From assembly GCF_026626885.1 (NCBI RefSeq), contig NZ_JAPNOA010000056.1, positions 124,001 to 188,000 of the forward strand: DNA of 64,000 nucleotides, read 5' to 3'. The notes beneath the pieces are model-generated. The model was not told the DNA's origin. It searched no databases and was given only the letters and a program-made list of their open reading frames with translations. Made by a program: the position numbers and the translations under genes. This DNA comes from Parathalassolituus penaei. Lineage in GTDB: Bacteria; Pseudomonadota; Gammaproteobacteria; Pseudomonadales; Oceanobacteraceae. Numbering within the stretch: position 1 is the first letter of the stretch; every line of letters begins with the position of its first letter. Below are positions 20,348 through 31,172 of the stretch, in pieces.

Positions 20348-20365
20348 GGCCCGGTTCGCCGGGCC
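20348..20365 (+). other. GC-rich hairpin in the lpdA-sucC gap
   Basis: Perfect 7-bp stem GGCCCGG / CCGGGCC with a TTCG tetraloop, 17 nt after the lpdA stop. No T-run follows, so it looks like an mRNA stabilising or processing element rather than a terminator. Confidence 0.6.
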
Positions 20366-20453
20366 AGTGCTTATATTGCCGGCCACGTCCATCAGCGTAT
20401 CTGTCAGGATGCGTGGATGGGGCCACAACAAGGCGTGGCTGGTTAACACACAC

Positions 20454-20472
20454 TGTCGGGCAACACCCGACA
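20454..20472 (+). other. Hairpin 24 nt upstream of sucC
   Basis: Perfect 7-bp stem TGTCGGG / CCCGACA with a CAACA loop. With the hairpin at 20348-20365 it makes the 165-nt lpdA-sucC spacer a structured leader, much longer than the other gaps in the operon. Confidence 0.55.
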
Positions 20473-20495
20473 TAAAAGAAGACAGGACGAAAGCG

Positions 20496-21662
20496 ATGAA
20501 CCTTCACGAATATCAGGGTAAGCAGCTTTTTGCACAGTACGGTCTGCCAGTTTCCAAAGGTGTGGCAGCCAAAACTGTTGAAGAAGCTGTCGAAGCTGCT
20601 GACATCATTGGTGGCGACAAGTGGGTCGTCAAAGCACAAGTACATGCCGGTGGCCGTGGTAAGGCTGGCGGTGTAAAGCTGGTTTCTTCCAAAGAAGAGA
20701 TCCGTGCTTTCGCTGACAAATGGCTGGGCCAGCGTCTGGTGACTTACCAGACAGACGAAAAAGGCCAGCCAGTGAGCCGCATTCTGGTTGAAAGCTGCAC
20801 TGATATCGCTAGCGAACTGTACCTGGGCGCGGTCGTAGACCGTTCTTCCCGTCGTATCGTCTTCATGGCCTCTACTGAAGGTGGCGTGGAGATTGAAAAA
20901 GTTGCGCACGAAACCCCTGAAAAAATCCTGAAAGCCACCATCGATCCACTGGTGGGCGCACAGCCTTACCAGGCTCGTGAACTGGCTTTCCAACTGGGCC
21001 TGCAAGGCGACCAGATCAAACAGTTCACCAAGATCTTCTTGGGTCTGGCTCAACTGTTCGTAGACAAGGACCTGGCTCTGCTGGAGATCAACCCTCTGGT
21101 GATCACCTCCGAAGGCAACCTGCACTGCCTGGATGCCAAGCTGAACATCGACAGCAACGCGGTATACCGTCACAAGGATCTGCAAGAAATGCACGATCCT
21201 TCACAGGACGATCCACGTGAAGCTCACGCTGCCAAGTGGGAACTGAACTACGTTGCTCTGGGTGGTGACATTGGCTGTATGGTAAACGGTGCCGGTCTGG
21301 CGATGGGTACCATGGACATCGTGAAACTGCACGGTGGCCAACCTGCCAACTTCCTGGACGTAGGCGGCGGCGCGACCAAAGAGCGCGTTGTTGAAGCGTT
21401 CAAGATCATTCTGTCTGACGATTCTGTGAAGGCAGTATTCATCAACATCTTCGGTGGTATCGTGCGTTGTGACATGATTGCTGAAGGCGTTATTGGTGCG
21501 GTCAAGGAAGTCGGTGTGAAAGTGCCTGTTGTTGTGCGCCTGCAGGGCAACAACGCTGAACTGGGTGCCAAAGTACTGGGTGAAAGTGGCCTGAACATCA
21601 TCGCGGACACCGATCTGACTGGCGCAGCCCAGAAAGTCGTTGCGGCAGCAGCTGGAAAGTAA
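20496..21662 (+). CDS. sucC: Succinyl-CoA synthetase beta subunit
   Basis: ATP-grasp subunit of succinyl-CoA synthetase, which makes ATP or GTP from succinyl-CoA. The protein starts [12 protein letters not shown], the invariant SucC N-terminus, so the ATG at 20496 (388 aa) is right and the longer frame from 20367 is not. The ATP-grasp domain shows [14 protein letters not shown] near residue 47, and the C-terminal CoA-ligase part has F-V-N/I-N-I-F-G-G-I near 320. The upstream spacer of 165 nt with two hairpins may allow separate control from sucAB-lpdA. Confidence 0.97.
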   Translation: MNLHEYQGKQLFAQYGLPVSKGVAAKTVEEAVEAADIIGGDKWVVKAQVHAGGRGKAGGVKLVSSKEEIRAFADKWLGQRLVTYQTDEKGQPVSRILVESCTDIASELYLGAVVDRSSRRIVFMASTEGGVEIEKVAHETPEKILKATIDPLVGAQPYQARELAFQLGLQGDQIKQFTKIFLGLAQLFVDKDLALLEINPLVITSEGNLHCLDAKLNIDSNAVYRHKDLQEMHDPSQDDPREAHAAKWELNYVALGGDIGCMVNGAGLAMGTMDIVKLHGGQPANFLDVGGGATKERVVEAFKIILSDDSVKAVFINIFGGIVRCDMIAEGVIGAVKEVGVKVPVVVRLQGNNAELGAKVLGESGLNIIADTDLTGAAQKVVAAAAGK

Positions 21663-21671
21663 GAGGTAATC

Positions 21672-22544
21672 ATGAGCATTCTTATCAATAAAGACACCAA
21701 AGTAATCTGTCAGGGTTTCACTGGTGCTCAGGGTACTTTCCACTCTGAACAGGCGATTGCATACGGCACCAAAATGGTTGGTGGTGTAACTCCGGGCAAA
21801 GGTGGTTCTACTCACCTTGGTCTGCCAGTATTCAACACTGTTAAAGAAGCAGTTGAAGCGACTGGTGCTGAAGCGTCTGTAATCTACGTTCCAGCTCCAT
21901 TCTGCAAAGACTCCATCCTGGAAGCGGCTAACGGTGGTATCAAACTGATCGTTTGTATCACTGAGGGTATTCCTACTCTGGATATGCTGGATGCCAAAGT
22001 TAAGTGTGACGAGCTGGGCGTACGCCTGATCGGCCCTAACTGCCCAGGTGTTATCACCCCGGGTGAGTGCAAGATCGGTATCATGCCAGGTCACATCCAC
22101 CTTCCTGGTAAAGTCGGTATCGTTTCCCGTTCCGGCACCCTGACTTACGAAGCTGTAAAACAGACTACTGATTACGGTTTTGGCCAGTCTACCTGTGTTG
22201 GTATTGGTGGTGACCCGATCCCAGGCTCCAACTTCATCGACATCCTGCGTATGTTCCAGGACGATCCGAAGACCGAAGCCATCGTTATGATCGGTGAGAT
22301 CGGCGGTTCCGCTGAAGAAGAAGCTGCTGCGTTCATCAAGCAGTACGTAACCAAGCCTGTAGTTTCCTACATTGCTGGTGTTACCGCTCCTGCTGGCAAG
22401 CGCATGGGCCACGCTGGCGCCATCATCTCTGGTGGTAAAGGCACTGCAGACGAGAAGTTTGCTGCTCTGAACGACGCTGGTGTTAAAACCGTCAAGAGCC
22501 TGGCCGACATCGGTGCTGCTCTGAAAGAACTGACTGGTTGGTAA
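21672..22544 (+). CDS. sucD: Succinyl-CoA synthetase alpha subunit
   Basis: CoA-binding subunit of succinyl-CoA synthetase, 290 aa. The N-terminal Rossmann-like part has [13 protein letters not shown], and the phospho-His is in [10 protein letters not shown] near residue 247. GPNCPG near 122 is the typical ligase loop. AGAGG is 5 nt before the ATG. It is the last gene of the sdh-suc run, followed by a strong terminator. Confidence 0.98.
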   Translation: MSILINKDTKVICQGFTGAQGTFHSEQAIAYGTKMVGGVTPGKGGSTHLGLPVFNTVKEAVEATGAEASVIYVPAPFCKDSILEAANGGIKLIVCITEGIPTLDMLDAKVKCDELGVRLIGPNCPGVITPGECKIGIMPGHIHLPGKVGIVSRSGTLTYEAVKQTTDYGFGQSTCVGIGGDPIPGSNFIDILRMFQDDPKTEAIVMIGEIGGSAEEEAAAFIKQYVTKPVVSYIAGVTAPAGKRMGHAGAIISGGKGTADEKFAALNDAGVKTVKSLADIGAALKELTGW

Positions 22545-22577
22545 GTTTTTACCGCTTATAAAGTTCTGTCATAAAAG

Positions 22578-22601
22578 AACCCGCCTTGTGCGGGTTTTTT
22601 T
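22578..22601 (+). terminator. Intrinsic terminator of the suc operon
   Basis: Stem AACCCGC / GCGGGTT with a 5-nt loop followed by a run of T up to 22601, 34 nt after the sucD stop. Confidence 0.9.
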
Positions 22602-22718
22602 ATGTACATATTTGTCGCCTGCCTTTTGTTTTAGACCAAGGTTTGATAACTCTTGGTCGAATGGCGACTCTGCCAGTGTGACTCTATCGTGTTCCATATT
22701 GCCAAGTGGGGAATACGT

Positions 22719-24611
22719 ATGACATACCAACAAGAATATAAAAACTCGATTACGGATCCGGCTGGTTACTGGGAAAAACAGGCCAGACGCATTCAATGGT
22801 TCCGCGAACCAACGACCATTCTCAGCAAGGATAACAACGGTGTTGATCGTTGGTACGCCGACGGTGAGCTCAATACCGCCTATCTGGCACTTGATTATCA
22901 CGTCCTGCAGGGGCGTGGCGAGCAACTCGCCCTTATCTATGACTCACCCGTTACCGGAACAAAGCAAACCTGGACTTATAACGAACTGACCGCAGCGGTA
23001 GCGCGTTTTGCTGGAGCTCTGTCCTGTCTTGGTGTTGAGAAAGGCGACCGTGTTGTTATCTATATGCCGATGGTACCTGAAGCGGCTATTGCCATGCTGG
23101 CATGCGCGCGTCTGGGTGCCATTCACTCGGTGGTATTTGGTGGATTTGCTGCCAATGAATTGGCGGTGCGTATTGATGACGCACAGCCGCGGGTCATTGT
23201 ATCGGCATCCTGTGGTATTGAAGTCAGTCGTATTATTTCTTACAAACCAATTCTCGATAACGCCATTAATATTGCCACTCACAAACCTTCTGCCTGTGTG
23301 ATTCTTCAGCGTGAAATGCAGCCATGTGATCTGATTGCAGGGCGTGATATCGAATGGACCAATCTGGTAGCCAAGGCCGAGCCTGCTGATTGCACGCCGG
23401 TACTGGCTACTGACCCGCTTTATATCCTCTACACCTCTGGCACGACTGGTAAACCCAAAGGGGTGGTGCGTGACAACGGTGGGCATGCGGTTGCCATGAA
23501 ATACAGCATGGACGTGGTTTACGACATGAAACCGGGTGATGTGTTCTGGGCCGCATCGGACGTCGGCTGGGTAGTGGGGCATTCCTATATTGTGTATGCA
23601 CCGCTGCTTAACGGCTGTACTACCGTGTTTTATGAGGGAAAACCGGTGCGTACGCCAGATGCTGGTGCGTTCTGGCGTGTCTGTGAGGAGTATGGCGTCA
23701 AGGGCCTGTTTGCAGCCCCAACGGCGTTTCGGGCGATTCGTAAGGAAGATCCTGAATGTCTGCTGGCCAAACCTCATGATCTCAGCAAGCTGAAAACCAT
23801 TTTTATGGCAGGTGAGCGCCTCGACCCGCCGACTTACGAGTGGGTGATGGAACATATCGGTCGTCCGATTGTGGATCACTGGTGGCAAACCGAAACCGGC
23901 TGGGCCATTGCCGGTAACCATATGGGGCTGGAGCCTGTTACCGTTAAAGCCGGTTCGGTCACTCGGCCGTCACCGGGTTTTAACGTGAAAATTCTGGATA
24001 GTCGTGGCAATCCGGTCGCCAATAACGAGCAGGGCAGTATTGCCATCAAATTGCCGTTGCCGCCGGGCTGCTTGCCGACGGTGTGGGGCAGTCATGACCG
24101 TTTTGTTTCTGGTTATCTGCGTACCTTTGAAGGCTATTACGTCACTGGCGACGGCGGTTATCTGGATGACGATCAGTATCTGTTTGTACTGGGGCGTACC
24201 GATGACATTATCAACGTGGCGGGGCATCGTCTGTCGACCGGCGAAATGGAAGAGGTGGTTGCCGGACATTCGGCAGTGGCGGAATGTGCGGTGATTGGTC
24301 GCCACAGCGACCTTAAAGGCGAAGAGCCTCTGGGCCTGATTCTGCTGAAAGACGGCATCGAGATTGACGAAGAGCAGTTGCAGAAGGAGCTGGTGCAGCG
24401 GGTGCGTGATCGTATTGGTGCCGTTGCCTGTTTTAATCAGGCGGTGGTGGTGCAGCGTTTGCCGAAAACCCGTTCTGGCAAGATTCTGCGCAAGATCCTG
24501 CGAAATATTGCCAACAACGAGGACTACGTAGCCCCGTCCACGATCGATGATCCGGCTTGTCTTGAGGAAATCGAACAAACCCTGACAGAAAAGGGCGTTC
24601 GAAAAGAATAA
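22719..24611 (+). CDS. prpE: Propionate-CoA ligase (PrpE-type acyl-CoA synthetase)
   Basis: Adenylate-forming enzyme that activates propionate (or another short acid) to its CoA thioester. The 630 residues from the ATG at 22719 include the P-loop-like Y-T-S-G-T-T-G-K-P-K-G-V-V-R, the acyl-site W-W-Q-T-E-T-G-W-A-I that is typical of PrpE rather than Acs, and the C-terminal catalytic Lys in P-K-T-R-S-G-K-I-L-R-K. The longer frame from 22653 adds residues that do not fit the family. The methylcitrate genes prpBCD are not beside it. A position next to the succinyl-CoA genes may be chance, since it has its own leader and a terminator on each side. Confidence 0.88.
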   Translation: MTYQQEYKNSITDPAGYWEKQARRIQWFREPTTILSKDNNGVDRWYADGELNTAYLALDYHVLQGRGEQLALIYDSPVTGTKQTWTYNELTAAVARFAGALSCLGVEKGDRVVIYMPMVPEAAIAMLACARLGAIHSVVFGGFAANELAVRIDDAQPRVIVSASCGIEVSRIISYKPILDNAINIATHKPSACVILQREMQPCDLIAGRDIEWTNLVAKAEPADCTPVLATDPLYILYTSGTTGKPKGVVRDNGGHAVAMKYSMDVVYDMKPGDVFWAASDVGWVVGHSYIVYAPLLNGCTTVFYEGKPVRTPDAGAFWRVCEEYGVKGLFAAPTAFRAIRKEDPECLLAKPHDLSKLKTIFMAGERLDPPTYEWVMEHIGRPIVDHWWQTETGWAIAGNHMGLEPVTVKAGSVTRPSPGFNVKILDSRGNPVANNEQGSIAIKLPLPPGCLPTVWGSHDRFVSGYLRTFEGYYVTGDGGYLDDDQYLFVLGRTDDIINVAGHRLSTGEMEEVVAGHSAVAECAVIGRHSDLKGEEPLGLILLKDGIEIDEEQLQKELVQRVRDRIGAVACFNQAVVVQRLPKTRSGKILRKILRNIANNEDYVAPSTIDDPACLEEIEQTLTEKGVRKE

Positions 24612-24707
24612 TTTTGGAAACTTTCCGGGGAGCAGGGCGTCTTAATAACAAGACCTGAACATGCTGGCAGCCTGTTCAATCGTCTCCTGCTCTCTGTCCT
24701 TGAATTC

Positions 24708-24735
24708 ACCGGGCCCATTTGGCCCGGTTTTTTTT
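24708..24735 (+). terminator. Intrinsic terminator of prpE
   Basis: Eight-base stem ACCGGGCC / GGCCCGGT with a 5-nt loop and a run of eight T. It lies 96 nt after the prpE stop, between two convergent genes. Confidence 0.9.
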
Positions 24736-24754
24736 GCCTGTCATTTGAGTCGGC

Positions 24755-25687
24755 TTATTCGGCGTCTGCTGCTGCCGGTACGCCATCCTGCGGTTTGATC
24801 ACCAGAATATCGCACGGCACCTTGTCGACCAGCTGCTCTGCGGTGTTGCCAATCAGTACGCCAGCAATACCGGTTCGACCTACGGAACCGACAACCAGCA
24901 GGTCCGCTGCGGTTTCCTTGGCAACCTGGGTTACGACATCCAGCGTTTCACCTTCGGCAATATGAATGTGATCTTCAGCAATGTTGTAACGACGGGCCAG
25001 CTGTTCGCAGGCCAGTTCATGCTGTTCGGTGATGTATTTCTGGATGTCATCCGGAGCGGAGACTTCCGGCACCATGGCAAACGCGATGGCGATTTGCGGG
25101 TAGGCGTTGACCAGATGCAGATCGGTTTCGAAGTGATCGGCCAGATGTTCAGCATACTGCAGGATGTTGTCGTTGATGGTGCGGTGGCCTTCATCGTTGG
25201 AGGTTGCATCCACGGATGCCAGCACCCGATTGTGCTGCCATGGTTGTGGGCTTTTCACCAGCATGACCGGTGCCGGGCAATGACGCATCAGGTTCCAGTC
25301 GGTATGGGTAAAAATGCGATCCATCAGGCTGTGGGGGGCCGTGCCCTTTATAACCAGATCAAAATCGGTGTGGCGCATGGATTCGATCACAGCGTTGTGC
25401 AGGTGTTTTTGCCAGTGCACTTCGCTGCGACCACGTAGGCCGCGACTTTCGAGTTCAGGCAGGAAACTGTCGACCCAGCGCTGGGTGGCGTCGGTGCGGG
25501 CGTCACGAATTCGGACGCGGGTTTCTTCATCCAGAGACGCATTTTCGCCAGCATATGGCTCATACACAGCGGTCAACAGGGTGATGTCAGCGTCTACACG
25601 GCCAGCCAGCCACAAAGCCTTGTCGAGGGCGATCTGTTCAGGATGCTCGCTATCGAGGACGACGAGGATATGGTTAATGTCCAGCAT
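24755..25687 (-). CDS. Universal stress protein, tandem-domain (UspE-like)
   Basis: A cytoplasmic protein of 310 aa with two USP domains (about 1-145 and 155-300), the build of E. coli UspE. The second domain keeps a nucleotide-loop motif, V-V-G-S-V-G-R-T-G-I-A-G-V-L-I-G-N-T; the first has K-G-T-A-P-H-S-L in the same place, so ATP binding is more likely in the C-terminal half. Such proteins are induced in stationary phase or stress, but no regulatory site can be seen here. It is alone on the minus strand, convergent with prpE. Confidence 0.88.
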   Translation of the reverse strand: MLDINHILVVLDSEHPEQIALDKALWLAGRVDADITLLTAVYEPYAGENASLDEETRVRIRDARTDATQRWVDSFLPELESRGLRGRSEVHWQKHLHNAVIESMRHTDFDLVIKGTAPHSLMDRIFTHTDWNLMRHCPAPVMLVKSPQPWQHNRVLASVDATSNDEGHRTINDNILQYAEHLADHFETDLHLVNAYPQIAIAFAMVPEVSAPDDIQKYITEQHELACEQLARRYNIAEDHIHIAEGETLDVVTQVAKETAADLLVVGSVGRTGIAGVLIGNTAEQLVDKVPCDILVIKPQDGVPAAADAE

Positions 25688-25753
25688 GGTTCAGCTCCTT
25701 CACGGGTTTGTTTCAGCATAACGCTGCTTGTAAATGGCCAGCGATGCCGTGGG

Positions 25754-26629
25754 TCAATTCCTGATACTGTCGTTCAGTAATTGTATGAGGGCTTTGGCGG
25801 CGTTGCCGAGTGAGCGTTCACGCAAATGCACAAGCCCGAGATGGCGCTGCACCGGAATGCCCGGCCATTCCAGGATGTGGACCTGATCATCCGCCATCGA
25901 GGCCGGGATCAGGCTCCAGCCCAGGCCTACTGAAACCATCATTTTGATTGTTTCAAGATAGTTGGTCGGCATGGCATTGCGTAATGACAGGCCGGATTGG
26001 CGGAAAACCCGATCTACCATGCGGAAAGTGATGGTGTCGTTCTCAGGCAGAATGGCCGGGGTTGCGGCGAGGTCTGCCAGTTTGAGCTGTTTCATGCGGG
26101 CTAACGGATGTTCGTGTCCGCACACGCACAGCATGTCGTCGACCCACAGTGGTGTGCAGTCCATAAAGGTTGGATGCTGGTCGTCGAGGGTGGTGAGCGC
26201 GAGTTCCACCTGGCGTTGTTCGATCAGGCGATAGGCACCTTCTGAGCCGACAAAGCGGATGTCGAGAGTGGCCGCGGGGTAACGACTGACGAATTCACGC
26301 AAGACTGGCGGCAGGCGATGCAAGCCAATGTGATGGCTGGTCGCCAATGACAGGGTGCCGCTGACCGCGCCGCTGAGGTTATGCAATTCCTGACGGGTAT
26401 CAGCGATCAGGTCGAGAATCTGGCGCGCACGGGGCAACAGCTGCAGTCCCGACTCGGTCAGGCTGACGGTGCGGTTGTGGCGGTCGAAGAGGGGGCTGTC
26501 GAGCTGCTGCTCCAGTAACTGGATGCGTTTGCTGACGGCTGACTGGGTCAGATGCAGCTGTTCTGCCGCCAGTGAAAATGACTGGCATGAGGCAACTGCC
26601 AAAAACGACTGTAACAGCTGGCTATCCAC
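25754..26629 (-). CDS. LysR family transcriptional regulator divergent from leuC
   Basis: A 291-residue LTTR with the winged helix at residues 1-60 (recognition segment [12 protein letters not shown]) and the effector-binding domain at about 90-285. It is divergently placed from leuCDB with 120 nt between the start codons. A LysR regulator is found at the same place beside leuC in Pseudomonas genomes. A T-N11-A palindrome lies 15 nt before its own start (26644-26658), so it probably represses itself; control of leuC is likely but inferred. The effector is unknown. Confidence 0.88.
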   Translation of the reverse strand: MDSQLLQSFLAVASCQSFSLAAEQLHLTQSAVSKRIQLLEQQLDSPLFDRHNRTVSLTESGLQLLPRARQILDLIADTRQELHNLSGAVSGTLSLATSHHIGLHRLPPVLREFVSRYPAATLDIRFVGSEGAYRLIEQRQVELALTTLDDQHPTFMDCTPLWVDDMLCVCGHEHPLARMKQLKLADLAATPAILPENDTITFRMVDRVFRQSGLSLRNAMPTNYLETIKMMVSVGLGWSLIPASMADDQVHILEWPGIPVQRHLGLVHLRERSLGNAAKALIQLLNDSIRN

Positions 26630-26643
26630 AAGAATCCCTCCCG

Positions 26644-26658
26644 ATTCCTGTTCGGAAT
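26644..26658. promoter_or_regulatory. Candidate LysR-type operator (T-N11-A)
   Basis: The palindrome ATTCC-N5-GGAAT has the T-N11-A form bound by LysR-type regulators. It is 15 nt from the regulator start and 92 nt from the leuC start. Confidence 0.5.
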
Positions 26659-26749
26659 CAAATCTACGAAAATAATGAATTTGCGTTGTTTACCATTCTG
26701 CGTATCCTGTCGCAATCCCCTGATCCACGAATCTCGAAGGAGCCTGAAC

Positions 26750-28168
26750 ATGGCCGGGAAAACTCTTTACGACAAGCTGTGGGACCAGCATGTTGTCAAA
26801 ATGCGCGATGACGGTACTGCACTCATTTACATCGATCGTCAGCTGCTGCACGAAGTAACCTCTCCGCAAGCGTTCGACGGTCTGCGTATGGCTGGCCGCA
26901 AGCCATGGCGTCTGGATGCCAACCTGGCGACCCCTGACCACAACGTACCCACCACGCCGGTTGAGCGTCTGTCCGGCATTGATGGTATTCAGGACCCGGT
27001 ATCCCGTATTCAGGTAAAAACCCTGGACGAGAACTGTGACGAGTTTGGTATCACCGAATTCAAGATGCAGGACCAGCGTCAGGGTATCGTACACGTGGTT
27101 GGTCCGGAGCAGGGCGCTACTTTGCCAGGTATGACCGTGGTATGTGGTGACTCCCACACCGCGACGCACGGCGCGTTTGCCGCTCTGGCCCACGGTATTG
27201 GTACTTCCGAGGTTGAGCACGTACTGGCGACCCAGTGTCTGATCCAGCGCAAGATGAAAAACCTGCTGATCCGTGTTGACGGTGAACTGGGTGCCGGTGT
27301 GACCGGTAAAGACGTAGTGCTGCACGTGATCGGCGTGATTGGTACTGCTGGTGGTAACGGTACTGCGATGGAATTCGGCGGCTCTGCCATCCGTTCCATG
27401 AGCATGGAAGGCCGTATGACCATGTGTAACATGGCGATTGAAGCCGGTGCCCGTGTGGGGATGGTGGCATTCGACCAGATCACTGCTGACTACGTTAAAG
27501 GTCGCCCATACGCACCAAAAGGCGAGCAGTGGGAAATGGCTCTGGCGGCCTGGAAAGATCTGGTATCCGATGATGATGCCCACTTCGACAAGATCGTTGA
27601 GATCAAGGCCGAAGACATCAAACCACAGGTTACCTGGGGTACTTCCCCTGAAATGGTCACTGATATCGACGGTACTGTGCCGCGTGTTGAAGATGGCAAG
27701 GACGACGTTGAACGTTCGGCTATCAAACGTGCCCACGAATACATGGGCCTGACTGGCGGTCAGAAAATCACTGATATCCAGCTGGACCGCGTGTTTATCG
27801 GTTCCTGCACCAACAGCCGTATTGAAGACCTGCGTGCTGCCGCTGAAGTGGCCAAAGGCCGTAAGGTTGCCGCTACCATCAAGCAAGCTCTGGTGGTTCC
27901 GGGTTCTGGTCTGGTGAAAGCGCAAGCCGAAGCCGAAGGTCTGGACAAGGTGTTTGTCGAAGCCGGTTTTGAATGGCGTGAGCCAGGTTGCTCCATGTGT
28001 CTGGCTATGAACGCCGACAAGCTGGGCAACGGTGAACATTGTGCGTCTACCTCCAACCGTAACTTCGAAGGCCGTCAGGGCTACGGTGGTCGTACCCACC
28101 TGGTGAGTCCGGCGATGGCTGCCGCTGCGGCGATTGCTGGTCACTTTGTTGACGTTCGTACCTTCTGA
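26750..28168 (+). CDS. leuC: 3-isopropylmalate dehydratase large subunit
   Basis: With LeuD, isomerises 2-isopropylmalate to 3-isopropylmalate in leucine biosynthesis, using a 4Fe-4S cluster. The 472 residues from the ATG at 26750 start [11 protein letters not shown], the normal LeuC start; AAGGAG is 7 nt upstream. The cluster cysteines are Cys353 in I-G-S-C-T-N-S-R and the pair in [23 protein letters not shown] near residue 125 is the aconitase-family active-site stretch. LeuD follows 16 nt later. Confidence 0.98.
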   Translation: MAGKTLYDKLWDQHVVKMRDDGTALIYIDRQLLHEVTSPQAFDGLRMAGRKPWRLDANLATPDHNVPTTPVERLSGIDGIQDPVSRIQVKTLDENCDEFGITEFKMQDQRQGIVHVVGPEQGATLPGMTVVCGDSHTATHGAFAALAHGIGTSEVEHVLATQCLIQRKMKNLLIRVDGELGAGVTGKDVVLHVIGVIGTAGGNGTAMEFGGSAIRSMSMEGRMTMCNMAIEAGARVGMVAFDQITADYVKGRPYAPKGEQWEMALAAWKDLVSDDDAHFDKIVEIKAEDIKPQVTWGTSPEMVTDIDGTVPRVEDGKDDVERSAIKRAHEYMGLTGGQKITDIQLDRVFIGSCTNSRIEDLRAAAEVAKGRKVAATIKQALVVPGSGLVKAQAEAEGLDKVFVEAGFEWREPGCSMCLAMNADKLGNGEHCASTSNRNFEGRQGYGGRTHLVSPAMAAAAAIAGHFVDVRTF

Positions 28169-28184
28169 TTAGCGGAGACAGTTG

Positions 28185-28832
28185 ATGAAAGCCTTTACTG
28201 TACACACTGGTATCGTGGCTCCGATGGATCGGCCGAACGTTGATACCGACATGATCATCCCGAAGCAGTTTCTGAAATCGATCAAGCGCTCAGGCTTTGG
28301 CCCGAACCTGTTCGATGAACTGCGTTATCTGGATGAAGGTCAGCCGGATGCCGATAACAGCGGTCGTCCACTGAATCCAGAGTTTGTGCTGAACCTGCCA
28401 CGTTACCAGGGCGCTTCCGTGCTGCTGGCGCGTGAAAACTTCGGTTGTGGTTCTAGCCGTGAACACGCCCCTTGGGCACTGGAAGATTTCGGTTTCCGCG
28501 CCATTATTGCGCCAAGTTACGCCGATATTTTTTACAACAACTGCTTCAAGAACGGTCTGCTGCCAATCATCGCTGACGAGAAAGTGGTGGATGATTTGTT
28601 CAAGGCCGTTGCTGCCAACGAAGGTTTCCAGCTGACCGTTGATCTTGAACAGCAGCAGGTTCTGGCTAATGGCAAAGCGGTGCTGTCGTTTGATATTGAC
28701 CCGTTCCGCAAGCATTGCCTGCTGAATGGTCTGGATGACATCGGTCTGACTCTGCAGGACGCGGATGATATTCGCGCCTATGAAGCCGAGCGTCGCCAGT
28801 CATCACCGTGGCTGTTTGGTGCCGGCGCCTGA
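28185..28832 (+). CDS. leuD: 3-isopropylmalate dehydratase small subunit
   Basis: Swivel-domain subunit of isopropylmalate isomerase, 215 aa from the ATG at 28185 (an in-frame TTG just before it is less likely; GGAG is 9 nt before the ATG). The signature [14 protein letters not shown] near residue 87 and the [10 protein letters not shown] segment near 20 are present. It is followed by a hairpin that may lower read-through to leuB. Confidence 0.97.
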   Translation: MKAFTVHTGIVAPMDRPNVDTDMIIPKQFLKSIKRSGFGPNLFDELRYLDEGQPDADNSGRPLNPEFVLNLPRYQGASVLLARENFGCGSSREHAPWALEDFGFRAIIAPSYADIFYNNCFKNGLLPIIADEKVVDDLFKAVAANEGFQLTVDLEQQQVLANGKAVLSFDIDPFRKHCLLNGLDDIGLTLQDADDIRAYEAERRQSSPWLFGAGA

Positions 28833-28852
28833 TTTGTCCGGATATTTATGCA

Positions 28853-28880
28853 AAGCCGGTCTCTGACCGGCTTTTGTTTG
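28853..28880 (+). terminator. Terminator-like hairpin between leuD and leuB
   Basis: Ten-base perfect stem AAAGCCGGTC / GACCGGCTTT with a 3-nt loop, then TGTTTG. The T-run is short and broken, so partial termination within leuCDB is likely; leuB is 40 nt further on. Confidence 0.7.
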
Positions 28881-28920
28881 TTGAATTTACTGGTAACACA
28901 CCAGTTCAGGAGAATAAGTC

Positions 28921-29997
28921 ATGAGCAAGAAAGTCCTTGTATTGCCTGGTGATGGCATTGGTCCGGAAATCGTTGCAGAAGCCGTCAAGGTTCTGAACAA
29001 GGTGAATGAGTCCTTCAGTCTGGGTCTGGAACTGGAAGAAGGTCTGGTTGGTGGTGCTGGTTATGATGCAGCTGGCACTCCGCTGCCAGCTGAGACTCTG
29101 GAAAAAGCCCTGGCTGCCGATGCTATCCTGCTGGGTGCTGTGGGTGGTCCAAAGTGGGATAAGCTGGAAGATCGCGCTCTGCGTCCTGAGCAAGGCCTGC
29201 TGGGTATTCGCAAGAACCTGGAACTGTTCGGTAACCTGCGTCCAGCGATTCTGTACCCGCAACTGGCTGAAGCTTCTACCCTGAAAGCAGAAGTAGTATC
29301 CGGTCTGGATATCCTGATCGTGCGTGAACTGACCGGTGGTATCTACTTCGGCAAGCCACGTGGTATCCGTACTCTGGAGAACGGCGACCGCGAAGGCTAC
29401 AACACCTACGTATACAACGAGACTGAAATCCGTCGTATCGGCCGTGTTGCCTTTGAATCTGCCATGAAGCGCAACAAGAAGCTGTGCTCTGTTGACAAGG
29501 CCAACGTGCTGGAAGTGACCGTACTGTGGCGCGAAATCATGGAAGAGCTGGCTCCGGAATACCCGGAAGTGGAACTGTCCCACATGTACGTCGACAACGC
29601 TGCGATGCAGCTGGTACGTGCACCCAAGCAGTTCGACGTGATTGTTACCGGCAACATGTTTGGTGACATCCTGTCTGACGCTGCTGCCATGCTGACCGGT
29701 TCTATCGGTATGCTGCCATCTGCCTCTCTGGACAAGAACAACAAGGGTATGTACGAGCCTTGTCACGGTTCTGCTCCGGACATCGCTGGCAAAGGCATCG
29801 CCAACCCGCTGGCTACTATTCTGTCCGTGGCGATGATGTTACGTTACACCTTCGGTGAAGGCGCTGCTGCTGATGCAATCGAAGCAGCGGTGAGCAAGGT
29901 TCTGGATCAGGGCCTGCGCACCGGTGACATCTACTCCGAAGGCATGACCCGCGTAGGCACTGCCGAGATGGGTGATGCGGTACTGGCGGCTCTGTGA
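28921..29997 (+). CDS. leuB: 3-isopropylmalate dehydrogenase
   Basis: Oxidative decarboxylation of 3-isopropylmalate to 2-oxoisocaproate with NAD. The 358-residue protein has the NAD-type N-terminus [10 protein letters not shown], the substrate Arg residues in [10 protein letters not shown], the catalytic Lys in V-D-K-A-N-V-L and the metal Asp residues in [16 protein letters not shown] lies 8 nt before the ATG. asd follows after 35 nt. Confidence 0.98.
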   Translation: MSKKVLVLPGDGIGPEIVAEAVKVLNKVNESFSLGLELEEGLVGGAGYDAAGTPLPAETLEKALAADAILLGAVGGPKWDKLEDRALRPEQGLLGIRKNLELFGNLRPAILYPQLAEASTLKAEVVSGLDILIVRELTGGIYFGKPRGIRTLENGDREGYNTYVYNETEIRRIGRVAFESAMKRNKKLCSVDKANVLEVTVLWREIMEELAPEYPEVELSHMYVDNAAMQLVRAPKQFDVIVTGNMFGDILSDAAAMLTGSIGMLPSASLDKNNKGMYEPCHGSAPDIAGKGIANPLATILSVAMMLRYTFGEGAAADAIEAAVSKVLDQGLRTGDIYSEGMTRVGTAEMGDAVLAAL

Positions 29998-30032
29998 GCC
30001 GTCAGCGTTTCAGGAATTACAGGTAAAAAGAT

Positions 30033-31151
30033 ATGTTGAAAGTAGGTTTGGTGGGCTGGCGCGGCATGGTGGGTTCCGTGCTGATGCAGCGTATGGAAGA
30101 AGAAGGCGATTTTGACCTGATCCAACCACAATTTTTCACCACTTCCCAGAAAGGCCAGGCTGCCCCGGTATTCGGCGGCAAGTCTTCCGGCGTACTGGAA
30201 GACGCTTCCGATATCGAAGCTCTGAAAGCCCAGGATGTGATCATCACCTGTCAGGGTGGCGATTACACCAAAGACGTGTATCCAAAACTGCGCGAAGCGG
30301 GTTGGAACGGTTACTGGATTGACGCAGCTTCTTCCCTGCGTATGAAAGATGATGCCATCATCATTCTGGATCCGGTAAACGCTGATGTAATCAATCGCGG
30401 TATCGACTCTGGTGTAAAAACCTACGTGGGTGGCAACTGCACCGTGAGCCTCATGTTGCTGGCTCTGGGTGGTCTGTTCGAGAAGGATCTGGTGGAGTGG
30501 GCTTCGCCTATGACCTATCAGGCCGCTTCTGGTGCGGGCGCACAGAACATGCGCGAACTGATCAGCCAGATGGGTGCTATTCACGCCAACGTCAAAGACA
30601 AGCTGGAAAACCCGTCTTCTGCGATTCTGGATATCGACCGTCAGGTTGCTGATTTTATTGGCAGCGAAGACTATCCAAAAGCCGCGTTTGGCGTACCACT
30701 GGCTGGCAGCCTGATTCCATACATCGACTCCCAGCTGGAAAGCGGTCAGAGCCGTGAAGAATGGAAAGCCCAGGTTGAAGCCAACAAGATCATGGGCCGT
30801 AGCGATAACCAGGTTCCGGTTGATGGTCTGTGTGTTCGTGTTGGTGCGATGCGCTGTCACAGCCAGGCAATTACCCTGAAGCTGAAGAAAGATCTGCCAC
30901 TGGAAGAGATCGAATCCATCATCGCTGCTCACAACGAGTGGGTGAAGGTGATTCCGAATACTCGTGAAGCCAGTATGAAAGAGCTGACTCCTGCGGTAGT
31001 GACCGGCACCCTGAGTATTCCAGTGGGTCGTATCCGTAAACTGGCCATGGGGCCGGAATACATTTCCGCGTTCACCGTTGGCGACCAGCTGCTGTGGGGT
31101 GCGGCCGAGCCGTTACGTCGTATGCTGCGTATTCTGCTGAATCGCAGCTGA
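30033..31151 (+). CDS. asd: Aspartate-semialdehyde dehydrogenase
   Basis: Reduces aspartyl phosphate to aspartate semialdehyde, the branch point to lysine/diaminopimelate, threonine and methionine. The 372 residues match the Gram-negative class. [10 protein letters not shown] is the NADP loop near residue 8, and the catalytic Cys is in G-G-N-C-T-V-S-L-M near 134; the catalytic His is in [10 protein letters not shown] near 275. It stands between leuB and fimV as in Pseudomonas. Confidence 0.98.
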   Translation: MLKVGLVGWRGMVGSVLMQRMEEEGDFDLIQPQFFTTSQKGQAAPVFGGKSSGVLEDASDIEALKAQDVIITCQGGDYTKDVYPKLREAGWNGYWIDAASSLRMKDDAIIILDPVNADVINRGIDSGVKTYVGGNCTVSLMLLALGGLFEKDLVEWASPMTYQAASGAGAQNMRELISQMGAIHANVKDKLENPSSAILDIDRQVADFIGSEDYPKAAFGVPLAGSLIPYIDSQLESGQSREEWKAQVEANKIMGRSDNQVPVDGLCVRVGAMRCHSQAITLKLKKDLPLEEIESIIAAHNEWVKVIPNTREASMKELTPAVVTGTLSIPVGRIRKLAMGPEYISAFTVGDQLLWGAAEPLRRMLRILLNRS

Positions 31152-31172
31152 TTGCATCTGACAACAATGTTA

